NCBI GenBank assembly: GCA_038049695.1 | Contig: CP142451.1 | Coordinates: 4,710,001-4,774,000, forward strand | Source: Cinnamomum chago | Lineage: Eukaryota; Streptophyta; Magnoliopsida; Laurales; Lauraceae | Direction: 5' to 3' | Length of the DNA: 64,000 bases | In this document: piece by piece, positions 11,296-20,994 of the stretch | Layout of the letters: the number at the start of each line of letters is the position of its first letter | Numbering within the stretch: position 1 is the first letter of the stretch | The notes under the pieces: generated by a model | Databases searched by the model: none | What the model saw: only the letters and a program-made list of their open reading frames with translations | What the model was told of the DNA's origin: nothing | Made by a program: the position numbers and the translations under genes

Positions 11296-11790
11296 TATCC
11301 CACGTATGATTTTTCTCTAAAGCATCCAATTCTTCTTGCATAGCTTTGTTCCAACATTCGTCCTGCACAGCCTGAGAATAGGAGTGGGGGATGGAAGAAG
11401 AGGACAAAGTGGCCATTAAGGAAGTATGAGAGAACCCATAGCGGTCGGGGGGTACTGAGATGCGAGTGGACAGGCGCAATGAAGGATGTCCAGATGAACC
11501 AAGTGCCGAAGGTGGACCGGATGCCGGAGGAGGATCAGGAGGGGGATCCCTGGGAGGCGTTTCTCTGTTCCGTCGTTGATACACAAAGTTGGGATTAAAA
11601 CGAACAACCGATGTGTTGTCAGAAAAACTAGGTAAAGACACCAAGGAGGAGGAATCAGAAGGTTCAAGGTGTTTTTGAAAATAATACTGCTGTTAAAAAA
11701 AATGACATTCCTAGAGGTCCGTAAGCGACGAATGTGAGGATCGTAGCAAAGGAACCCTTTCTGGAAGGGCGCATAACCTAAAAACACACA
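11213..11790 (-). pseudogene. Copia integrase-RT linker (frame-broken)
   Basis: Two overlapping frames make up this part. The upper one reads FLGYAPFQKGFLCYDP and RTSRNVIFF, the end of the integrase region. The lower one is Pro-rich (PPRDPPPDPPP) and ends with WNKAMQEELDALEKNHTWDI and PVGVRPIGCKCIF, the conserved lead-in to copia reverse transcriptase. Shifts near 11690 and 11260 separate it from its neighbours. Confidence 0.8.
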
Positions 11791-12649
11791 TTAACCTGAT
11801 TGGGCGGTTAGTTTGTTTCTCTCAGAAGGAGGCAAGTGCATAAAGCAAATGGAGCCGAAAACATGAAGATCATCATAAGATGGAGATGTCTGGTACAATC
11901 GGTAATATGAGCTCTGATTTTGAATAGAGGTTGAAGGCAAATGATTTATAAGATGAGCTGCCGTAGCCAGTGAGTGCCTCAACCTAAAAACGGGTAGGAA
12001 CCGATGATTCAAGAAGAAGGGAACGAGTGACATCAAGAAGATGTCTATTTTTTCTTTCAGCGACTCTATTATGCTGTGGAGTATAAGGACAAGTTCTCTG
12101 AGAAATAATGCCTTTGTTGTGCAAAAAGGTTTGAAAATCTGAGGACACATATTCCCCACCCGAATCAGATCGCAAGATTTTGATGCAGGTGGAAAATTGA
12201 TTCTCAACATAAGCTAATTTTTTTTTAAAAACAGTGAAAACATCAGATTTGGAATACAAAAAGTAAACATATGTGAACCGACTGTAATCATCAATAAAAG
12301 TCACAAAATACTTGTAGTGAGCATGAGAAAGAGCTGGAGCAATTCCCCATACATCGCTATGAACTAAATCAAAACACCGAGTGTTGTGTGAAGTGGAAAT
12401 AGGAAAAGGAAGAGTTTTGCTCTTTCCCATTTTACAAGTAGCACAATCAAAAGTCACACAAGAAGATAAGCCAATAGATTTATTCAATAATCCAGAATTT
12501 AACATAAGGGACAAAGTTTTGGAATTAGGATGTCCGAGTCTTTTATGCCACAATTGACAGTTATCTCTAACTGAAAAACAAAACATATCATTGGCAAAGC
12601 TAGACTGAGAAATATTAGAAAAATCCAGCGGAAACAAGCGACCACACAC
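11791..12649 (-). pseudogene. Copia GAG-pre-integrase and integrase core
   Basis: The domain opens with the zinc-binding pre-integrase part LWHKRLGHPNSKTL and CDTCK-like CATCKMGKSK. The catalytic core follows with LVHSDVWG, FVTFIDDYSRFTYVYFL, ILRSDSGGEY and the PQHNRVAERKNRHL motif, giving the D, D and E residues. After VPTRF the frame changes (near 12000) and continues as HLINHLPSTSI and HVFGSICFMHLPPSERNKL. Integrase would insert the cDNA. This copy is frameshifted within the domain. Confidence 0.88.
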
Positions 12650-13098
12650 TTAGGCCCCCTCGCGATCTCCTTCCCGGTCATCAGGTCCTGCACAACACAA
12701 CCAGAATAAGAGAAAGAGATGTTACAATTATTTTCAACAAGTTGCCCGACTGACAATAGGTTGGAAGTTAAAGTGGGACAAAGATAAACATTTTTCAATG
12801 GGAGGGGACCAGGGATATCTCCGAGAGCAGTAATAGGAACATTACCTCCGTTAGCAGTTTGTATTTGAAAATTCCCATTGTATTTTGTCACATTGGATAG
12901 AGGGATGTGTGAAGACGTCATATGATTAGAAGCCCCAGAATCAAGGAACCAAGTAGTAGAGGAGGGGGAGTTACCTGAGAGACCAAAGGCAGATAGGGCA
13001 TTGACAATCATTTGCTGAACTAATTCAGGAGTGAGAGAGGAAGAGGTCCTAGGCTGTGAGGGTGCAGATGTAGGAGCAGCCATAACCGAAGAAGCCAC
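12640..13098 (-). pseudogene. Copia aspartic protease
   Basis: WFLDSGASNHMTSS (about 12920-12960) is the copia protease active site (D-S-G-A). It is followed by LGDIPGPLPLKNVYLCP, LTSNLLSVGQL and DLMTGKEIARG, the usual sequence joining protease to pre-integrase. Frame shifts lie at both ends, near 13090 and 12650. Confidence 0.85.
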
Positions 13099-13977
13099 AT
13101 AAGCATGCAGAGTCTAATACTGTGGAGCCTGAGACTGTGGAGACTGATACTGTGATGATGGACGTTGTGGCGGCGGCGACATTCAGAGATGATATGTCCC
13201 GATTTTTTACAATAACTGCAGACCTTCTTTTTACATTGATTAGCAATGTGCTCGAATTTTTGACAACTGTAACATTGTGTTTTGCTCAAGTCTCGAGACG
13301 GAGGCGGAGAAGCCTTAGTTGCCGAGAATGCAACTGAATAGGTCTCAGTCTTTTGAGACATATGGGCCGAGGTTGCAATGCGTTGTTCTTCGCGGAGGAG
13401 TTCATTCAAGCATACATTCAATGAAGGTAAAGGTGTCCAATTCATCAAGGCAGAGCGGACACTTTCATATTTAGTCCGTACCTTCATCAAAAATTGATCC
13501 CGCTGACTAGAGGCCTGAAGATCGCGAATGACGACCAAAACGTCGGTAGCCACATCTGCATACTTAATGCTATCGTATTCCGACCATAAGGTTCGGAATC
13601 CTGAATAGTAGTCTTGGATGGACAATGTCCCTTGTGCATATTCAGCAATTGCGCATTCAAGATGAAATTGACGCGCGGAGTTATCTTGATGGTACACTTG
13701 CTTCAGATATCCCCCACATGTCTTTAGAGGTGGGGTAAGGTTTGAGGTTCATTATCAGATGTGGTTCGACGGAACTCAGTATCCATGTTTTTATTTTTGC
13801 ATCTTTAGTAAGCCAGGTGGAAATCTTCTTCTTATCTTCCGTGGGTTTACGGTCAGATCCAGAAATATAGCCCCACAACTCCTTAGCCTCAAGGTAAATC
13901 TGGAACTGAAACGACCAGGCGGGGTAATTTTTTCCCGTGAATCGGATCAAAGTAACATCAGATTTTTCTATCTTCAC
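13020..13977 (-). pseudogene. Copia Gag with zinc knuckles, frameshifted
   Basis: The start MKIEKSDVTLIRFTGKNYPA is a typical copia Gag N-terminus. The frame breaks at a run of five C (13711-13715), where four would keep it open. The next frame, with YHQDNSARQFHLECAIAEYA and IQDYYSGFRTLWSEYD, then continues. Two CCHC zinc knuckles follow, CYSCQKFEHIANQC and CSYCKKSGHIISEC. Beyond them a shift and a TAG near 13115 break the link to protease. Gag forms the particle and packages RNA. Confidence 0.88.
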
Positions 13978-14317
13978 TCTTGATTGAAAAAAGAATCTAA
14001 CAACAGTGAAGAGATGAAGTCTATATGCTGATAAAAAATTGTGCTGAGAATAGAAACTGAAGGTGTTGAAAAATTCTGAAAAAATTCTCCAATATTCTTA
14101 GGAAGACCAGGCGACCATGTCTGTAAAGTTTGTTGAAGATGATGTGATGATCAGAGGTGGGCCACCACTATGATGGAACTGTCGCAGAGTGTGAATGACA
14201 CTGGAATCCTTGAACAGATGCTTGGATCTGTTATTCTGCACAAGGGAGAGTTTTATTCCTCTCTATCCTACTGCCTTGATGCTTTGGAAGAGAAGAAACT
14301 AGGAATTCTTGAAACCT

Positions 14318-14329
14318 GCTCTGATACCA
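14318..14329 (-). promoter_or_regulatory. Copia primer-binding site (initiator Met-tRNA)
   Basis: TGGTATCAGAGC on the minus strand directly abuts the 5' LTR end. It is complementary to the 3' end of plant initiator methionine tRNA and is the usual copia primer site. Confidence 0.95.
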
Positions 14330-14610
14330 TGACAAACTCAAGACAACTCACGATTGGAAGTTGAAATAGCATAAAGCTATGAACTTGTATTACAATTGCT
14401 TGTCTTCCTTTGGAGAACGAGCCTCAATATATAGAGTATTACATGCCTTAATCAAGGCTCTAAGTTAGGAAATCAATCTAATTACATCAATTATGTTCTA
14501 AGTTAGGAAACCAATCTAAATAAGATAATATGTACAACTGTGTAATCTTTGACCAACTCACAGCACGCAAGATAATCATGCTGGACTGGATCTAAGTATG
14601 GGCCTTAACA
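14330..14610 (-). repeat. 5' LTR of copia element
   Basis: It begins TGTTAAGGCCC at 14610 on the minus strand and ends GTTTGTCA at 14330. GGATT follows at 14611-14615. The pair with 9561-9851 is nearly identical. Confidence 0.95.
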
Positions 14611-14615
14611 GGATT

Positions 14616-16803
14616 AACCTCCCCATTTAAGTTTATTTTATTTATTTATTTTGCTAAGTTGGACTTTAGGCTAGGAGTGATACTGTCAATCTAAAGAGCA
14701 AATGATTGATCTTGGGGATATGTGTTGTAGTTTGTACCGAGGTGCCAACACGATGACTGTGTTGGCCCCAACAACCTAATCTTAATGGTTTAAAATGGAT
14801 ACCCAATATCTAAATTTTCATGATTTGCTGAATTTAAGTGAAGGCACAATTAAATAGACATGAAAATAATGGTCAAATAGAAAAGAGACTAAATCAAGAG
14901 AGAATAAAATGCATTCATCAAATGGCTGGCAAAATGGATGGTGGACCATGCTATTATTGGTGATATAAGAGTAATTTTCAAGAATGTGCAGGTCATCCTT
15001 CATCATTGAATTACTTGGTCTACGATGCCCACTAGAAAGCATAACAATCAAGGTGGGCTAGTGTTTGAAAGATCTCCTTTTGACAATGCTAACCATTTAA
15101 TCTGGGAAGTACACTTTTCACCAGGGTTGGGTAAAAATGGGTCCGGTTGACCATAGGTTTCTATTGGTGGAGACTTGAGACCCAACTAGTTGCCCCCCTA
15201 TTTTAGAAATAGGTTAGGTAATCCCAAACTGCACTCAATGAGGGCCCGCCCGATCGGACCTGTACAAACTCCATCCATGTGGGTTAACCCATTTAACCCA
15301 CTTGACACTGATCGAACCTCTAGATGTTTAATCCAAGTCTAATCCATTTCAATAAGGTTAAAAATTCAGTTGCATTAAAAGCCAGAAAAGCTCAATGCAA
15401 GTTCAGCTCATGCCACTAAATATAAACTATTCTAGGAATCAAAAATAATAAATCACCAAACCATTGAAGTGGCTTTAGAAATGCGGGTCAACCCTAATCT
15501 AACTGTTTAAATGGGTTATTTAGTTTATGCAGGTTGCCCCAAACACAACTTGGTTTTTAGGTCGAGTGATCAGGTTTTGCCACCCATAGTTTGAAGGGGC
15601 CTCAAGGCTTTTAAATCATAGCCTAATAAGTTTCAATGGCGAAATTTGCATGAAAAGTCCATTGGTCTCTCAGTTGGATTGGCTTTTTGAGTGGCTGAGA
15701 TTTATCACAGGGTGAGGCCAGGCAGTTCCATGTATGAGTGGTGACGAGTCAGGCCAGGTTGAGGACTAGGGGTGGTATTCACTGGGGTTGGCATCTCATA
15801 ATGCAATTAGTTGGGCTGAGTCAGGTTCAGATCAGTCAAGTATCGCCATCACCCATCCCAAAAGCGGCAAGTATTATATATTGTACAATTGGGTATACAG
15901 ATTCTAGACCCAACTGGACCCAATCCTGGACCACCTTTCCATTAGTTAACAGTTGAGATACACATCTTACACCCAATGTGATGAGGACATCATATAAACT
16001 ATTGTTCCATTGGCTACTTCCATCTTGAACGAACAAGTGGGTAAAACACAGTGATTAATCTAGCAGTCGGCTTATTGAAATTGACTTCTAATATTTATAT
16101 AAAAGTAAATTCCATGGGTGTTAGAGGTATATCAACAACGATTTGGATGATCAAAAGGTGGGCCCCACTTGAAACTCTAAGGGTCCAATTTCAAACTATA
16201 AACTAGTCTAAAAAGAGCTAGTTAAATTAGGTCTTAACGTAAATAGCTCCCAATGTTTCCCAGGTTGTGTTTGATATTATTACTCGATTTAACTGGTCTG
16301 AAGCATTCATGGGATAGCCCCTATGAAAGACGCAATACATATCTGTGAAACAAGGGCTGCAAGGCCAAAAATGAGAATGGTTGGTTAAGGTGAACCTGCC
16401 TTAGGTGCAAATCAAATTCCTGCATTTAAAGCCTTCGAAGATCTAAACTGTTCAAGAAATGAGCCCGCTTAGGTAGGTCGATGGCTCCTAAAATAAATTA
16501 CCGTTGGATTAGTGAGTTTTTTTCCCCCAAAATGTGTGATTAAATATCATAGTTGATAATTCTTATTAAGAAAATCAAGGTTTCTTAATCATTGATCACT
16601 TTTATTTAAAATTGAAAATTTTACAATTTTGTAAACATTCAAAGAAAATTTTCTAATTATTAAAAATACTCTACTGCCGTACTAGTTGTTTATATATCAC
16701 ATGCGAATGCAATTCTATATTGTTCTTCTCTTAGTCTTAACAAGCAGACAATTGTGTGCTGAAGGATTGAGCTGAGCAATCCTAGTCTTTTTCTTACATG
16801 CAG
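14616..16803. other. Intergenic region without recognised genes
   Basis: No frame with recognisable domains or motifs. Composition is mixed and unique-looking, without clear element ends. The last 25 bases form a pyrimidine-rich tract and CAG that serve as acceptor for the exon candidate at 16804. Confidence 0.55.
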
Positions 16804-16937
16804 GTTTAGAAGGATGTCGAAACAGATTTTGTATTGCCCCAAGTACTACAAGTTTTGACCATGACCAAATTGATACTTTAATTAATATCATGTTTGAGGC
16901 AAAGGGAGATTCAATCCAATGGTTTGGTTCTGGAAAG
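16804..16937 (+). CDS. Orphan exon candidate, unknown protein
   Basis: A 134-bp segment is bounded by a strong acceptor (CTAGTCTTTTTCTTACATGCAG) and a consensus donor (GGAAAG then GTGAGG). In the only fully open phase it reads LEGCRNRFCIAPSTTSF, HDQIDTLINIMFEA and GDSIQWFGSGK, with compact, non-repetitive composition unlike its surroundings. I do not recognise the protein. No convincing partner exon was found within 2 kb on either side. It may therefore be a relic of a host gene, or part of a gene with long introns. Confidence 0.4.
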
Positions 16938-17635
16938 GTGAGGCCGCATTGTATATAATTTGTTAGCTGTTTTTAACAATTTAGATGCAACATGTTCTCT
17001 CAAACACCCAAGTGATTAACTTCAGGATAAGAGATATCAGTGACAACACATCTCATGTCGTCTAAAAAGTGCATAGTCAATTCCTTTTCATCAAACTATT
17101 CAACAAACAAAGAGAATATCTTCAACGAAAAGTATCATATCAATTATAACTTAAATTTGAAAGTTTTGTATCCAACAAATGCAACGTAGACCATCTTATT
17201 TGGTGAAATTTTCAACAATAATATGGCAAATTTGTGTACAAAATATTCATACAACTGGATAAGCTGGTGAATACAAGAAAACATTGCCAAGGGGAATGCC
17301 TGCCATCCAGATTTGCACATTGAAGGACCATTTGATTAAAAAATAAATAAACAGAAAAAAAAAGACGCTATACACCATGAGAGCTTGTGTGAGATCTTAT
17401 GCGAGATAACTTTTAGAATGGACCCAAAGACGAAAGATATGGTCATAGACGTCACAACTATCCACATGGACACAAACGTCACAACTACCCACATCACATG
17501 GTCCCAAGACAGTAGGTGCTTTTACTCATTTACACCATTGCATCAATGCATCATGGGGCCCCCATCAGTTGTATAAGGTACAAACTACAAACATGTTCTT
17601 ATCATAAAAATAGATTGAAATGGTGAAATATAATT

Positions 17636-17698
17636 CATCTACCTGTCCCCAACGTAGTTGGGACAAAGATTTAATGATGGTGATGATGATGATGTAGA
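17636..17698 (+). mobile_element. LINE (RTE-like) 3' tail, duplicated copy 1
   Basis: The sequence CCCCAACGTAGTTGGGACAA followed by (GATGAT)-type repeats is the characteristic 3' end of plant RTE-type LINEs. It is 5'-truncated to tens of bases. It arose with the local tandem duplication from the insertion at 18111-18190. Confidence 0.55.
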
Positions 17699-18110
17699 AG
17701 AATATACCTTCTATGGTGCAGTAATATTTACACAACATGAACTTCTCCACTCCTTTGAATTCATCCTTTTTTCCTGTCCATTTGTTTAGAATAGAATGCA
17801 TGAGACATTTTTTTTCTTCTATCCATTTCATTAGAATAGAATGTACTTAAGGGTGAAAAAGGGTTCATGAGGAAATTCAGTTTACTATCAAGTTCATTGC
17901 ACCAGTAGGTGCTATTACTTATTTACACCATTGCATCAATGCATCTTCGGACCCCCATCATTTGTACAAGGTACAAGCTACACACATGTTCTTATCATAA
18001 AATCAACAAACAAGTCCGTTCACAATTTCAATCCTCCATCTATTTTTGTTAGTTAATGGAATACATTTAAATTTAGGAGCTATGTAGAAATAATGGATAG
18101 ATTGGAATGG

Positions 18111-18190
18111 GGAACCCGAATTTTCATGTACCCGACCTCAATGTAGTTGAGACAAAGCTCTTATTATGGTGGTGATGGTGATGTTGTCGA
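18111..18190 (+). mobile_element. LINE (RTE-like) 3' tail with empty site in copy A2
   Basis: CCCGACCTCAATGTAGTTGA then GATGGTGATG-type repeats. The flanks GGGGAACCCGAA and GAATATACC are contiguous in copy A2 (21627-21643, GGGGAAACGGAATATACC), so about 75 bp were inserted here after A1 and A2 separated. Confidence 0.65.
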
Positions 18191-18219
18191 AGAATATACC
18201 TTCTATGGTGCAATAATAG

Positions 18220-18480
18220 TGACACAGCATGAACTTCTCCACTCCTCTGGATTCATCCCTTTTTCCTGTGCATCTGATTAAGAATGGAATACATTAGACC
18301 TTTTCTTTTTTCTGTCTATTTGATAATAATAGAATTTACCTTGCTTTCGGGAGCATTGTTTTTCTCTCCGCAAATTTTGGGCTTCATTAGTTCTGACCTT
18401 GAACATGTCATCTTAAGAATGGATGGATCCAGATATCTTTTCAGACAAATATCGGCACTATCATTGTCAAATCTGCAAAG
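18220..18480 (-). pseudogene. Exon-like modules of unrecognised gene in copy A1
   Basis: Read on the minus strand, a TTTGATTTTACTTTGCAG acceptor precedes FDNDSADICLKRYLDPSILK and then MTCSRSELMKPKICGEK, closed by AAGCAAG and GTAAAT as donor (about 18343-18476). A second module (about 18206-18276) follows an AATCAG acceptor and reads CTGKRDESRGVEKFMLCHYY before GTATATTC. The copy-A2 equivalents (about 21640-21910) retain the splice borders but have a stop (KIC then TAA) and a frame slip. The product is not recognised. The modules may be relics of a host gene duplicated along with the NLR. Confidence 0.35.
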
Positions 18481-20176
18481 TAAAATCAAAAGTTTTTCAG
18501 TATCCCCACATCTTCCAGGAAGAATAATAAGAAATTCAATAGTTCTTGCTTGTCAAGGAAGAACAAACATGGGGGATGATGGCATTCTTCATAGGATTCC
18601 ATAATAAACCATGGAGCATCGTTGTGGACAAGGTGATTATGTCTGGTACGAATTTTAGGATGCTAATCTGAACCTATAAAACAACCATTCTGTATCAAGG
18701 AATTGAATTGTGCAATAGATAGAATTTTACAAAATTGTATCATGATAGGTTTCTACAAAACGTAATCTAGATTCCACAAGCCATTGGAGAATCGCCAAAA
18801 ACAAAACCTACACATCTCCAATTACCATACCTTACCAAGGTAAGGTCATATTTGATTTGGCACTTACCAAAATTAGCATCCCATCCAAATAAACAAATGG
18901 AGTTCTATTAAATTACTGCCATTAAGAACCAACCTCTATGCATTTTTACCATCTGAAAACCCAATCAGAATGGGTTCATCCACTGTCCTGAGTAAGAAAA
19001 TAAATATCATCTTGCAACTGGATGGTCATGCTCATGAAATTATAGACAAACATAAAATGATGAAGATAACACGTAATATATTTAACCATTCAACTTATAA
19101 GATGAGACTAGTGAGAATAGGTAGAGCCTCTGCAATAACAAGAAAAGTAATGATCACTTCTAATAAATGTGCTAAAAAGAAATAAGTTCTCAAATGATCT
19201 AAAAGACAAAATGTCCAAATGTCAAAGATGTGCTTGCCGTTACAGAATATAAAGAAGTAAAGAAGTGAAACTACTGACCATTATGACCTTTGATTCAATG
19301 AAGTTCTAATAGAATTCCACTCTCTCAAAAACTAGAAAAGGCCCGCACTCATACTGACATTTTTTTTTGAATGGTCATTCATACTACAGTAACATTCCTT
19401 TCTTAATATAGTCTTGACAAAACTAAATAAAGCAGTAAACATCCTAGCTAAATATGAAAAGACTATTTTTCCTTTGGAGACAAGGGCCTGTTTGGAAGCA
19501 AAATGTAGGTTATAAATTGCAATGCAAGTGCAAGAAAAACAAGAATCTATAAACATGTTTGGAAGTACGAAATCAACATCAATACATACAAAACCAACAG
19601 CTTGAAGTAAAGGCATAAACTTCTTGATTGCAGATACATAAATTTCGTTACATGACTGCTTCTTCTTTGCAATTTTGGCAGACAATGGCCTTAATTAGTT
19701 TGAATTACACAAGGAAAAGAGATTCATAAAAAAAAGACATTAAATACACCATCCATCACTTACTATAAGTCAGCAACAACCCACTACTCTCCACACCACC
19801 AGCAACTGCAATAGCTAATATTTTTACAGCAAGCCAAACAATAAATTTTGTTACATGATTGCTGCTTCTTTGCAATTTTGGCAGACTGTGGCCTTAATCA
19901 GTCTGAACAACACAAGGAACATAGATGCATTATCTATTAAAAAGCAGACATTAATATACCATCAATCACTTCCTACAAGCTAGCAATAACCTATCGCCTC
20001 TTCACACCACCAGTAACCGCCAGTAACCGCAGTAGCCAATGTTTTGGCAACATGCCAAACAACTCACCCACTAATAACTGCACAAACACAAACACGGACA
20101 AATCACACCATAACTCCATAACAAACAGAAACACAACTTTCCGAACCAAACAGAATAGAAATAAAATGTGGGAATT

Positions 20177-20270
20177 GGGATCAAGCACTGGTGGCACATA
20201 AAAAATTTCCTCTTGCATATACAAGACCAATTTATTCATGTTCCCATGTGCTTTGTATGTGTCTAAACCA
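20177..20270 (-). pseudogene. Conserved exon-like segment of unknown gene (A1 copy; others at 23486-23583, 60033-60125, 60937-61030)
   Basis: On the minus strand all four copies read GLDTYKAHGNMNKL followed by VLYMQEE (VLYVQEE in one) and PPVLDP. Between A1 and A2 the first fourteen codons differ only at third positions (Leu, Asn and Lys synonyms). The length difference is exactly one codon (an extra Leu). This pattern suggests the segment was coding before duplication. A2 and the copy at 60937 have a possible donor right after LDP (CCAG then GTTCT). I do not recognise the protein and no intact gene is visible. Confidence 0.35.
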
Positions 20271-20994
20271 GTGAAGAAGAAAGAAAGAAGGGAAATAGCG
20301 CAGTGACTTTTGGAGAGATCGATGGAGAGAGTTACTGAGAGTTTTGCATCTTATCAATGACTTCAAGCCGTTTATGAAATGCAAGGGATGAAGAGGATGA
20401 GAACTATGAGAAGAGTAACGTTCGTGGCTAAGAGGAAACGAAGAGGAAAGGAGTTACGGTACTGGGTTGCATTTGAATCCGTCATCTCCACTCATAGAAT
20501 AAATGTTAAATAGGCCATTACTTAGTATGATTAATGGGCCATTAGTTAGTAGGGCCTGATATTAGCAAGAGATCAAAAATTATAAGACAGTCAAAATCAA
20601 TCTCAATTTGGGAAGGAATTGGCAATTGGAATCCAGCCGGCTTCATATAATATAATTGGACTTGATAGAAGATATGAATCAATATGGGTTTGGGGCAATA
20701 TCTACTCATTGTAATGAATTTTGCCATAAATCTTTGTTCAGTTATAGTCATGTTTACCATAAATGTTGGACACTTCAACAATGAAATATTGTTTTACATC
20801 TATGGAGCGTGTTTAAAGCTTATGATTGACCATTCAATAGATTTTTTCAGTTCTCCAATATATGGAAACAACTGGAAACAAATAATGGGATGTTAATTGA
20901 AACAAATCTCGCGAGTTAGCGATACTGATACCTTCAACTAGGGAAATATCTCCCTATGTAGAAATCAGTACTTGGTTTGTAATTAAACTTTTAG

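Larger units (their letters stand above)
9561..14610 (-). mobile_element. Complete Ty1/copia retrotransposon (Ale-like size), minus strand
   Basis: Two LTRs (9561-9851 and 14330-14610) bound a 5.05-kb element. The same five bases, GGATT, flank it at 9556-9560 and 14611-14615, which is a target-site duplication. Just inside the right LTR is a primer-binding site for initiator Met-tRNA, and just inside the left LTR is a polypurine tract. The internal domains run gag, protease, integrase, reverse transcriptase, RNase H. Integrase upstream of reverse transcriptase defines copia. Short LTRs and about 5 kb total fit the Ale/Retrofit lineage, which is inference. The LTRs are nearly identical apart from a 10-bp indel, so the insertion is fairly recent, yet the reading frame is broken several times. 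Confidence 0.95.
17512..18345. repeat. Local tandem duplication inside copy A1
   Basis: Units about 17512-17845 and 17906-18345 both run from CAGTAGGTGCT through CATTGCATCAATGCATC, a LINE-like tail and GAATATACCTTCTATGGTGCA to a pyrimidine-rich end. The corresponding part of copy A2 (21417-21780) has a single unit. The first unit lacks about 90 bp present in the second. Confidence 0.8.
17200..20300. repeat. Large direct duplication, copy A1
   Basis: Collinear with 20995-23610. Matching landmarks include ATGCCTGCCATCCAGATTTG (17297 region and 21094 region), GTGTGAGATCTT (17389 and 21151), the GCACCAGTAGGTGCT segment, the ATGGTCATGCTCATGAAATT segment (19021 and 22532) and CCAAACAACTCAC (20066 and 23376). 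A1 is longer because it contains a LINE tail and a local tandem duplication. It lies on the 3' side of NLR gene 1. Confidence 0.88.

Noticed and set aside
19487-19503. GGGCCTGTTTGGAAGC as a transposon terminal repeat (also 23028 and 60446)
   Set aside because: This word resembles PIF/Harbinger or hAT MITE ends, but no inverted partner or target duplication was found within 1 kb in any of the three copies.
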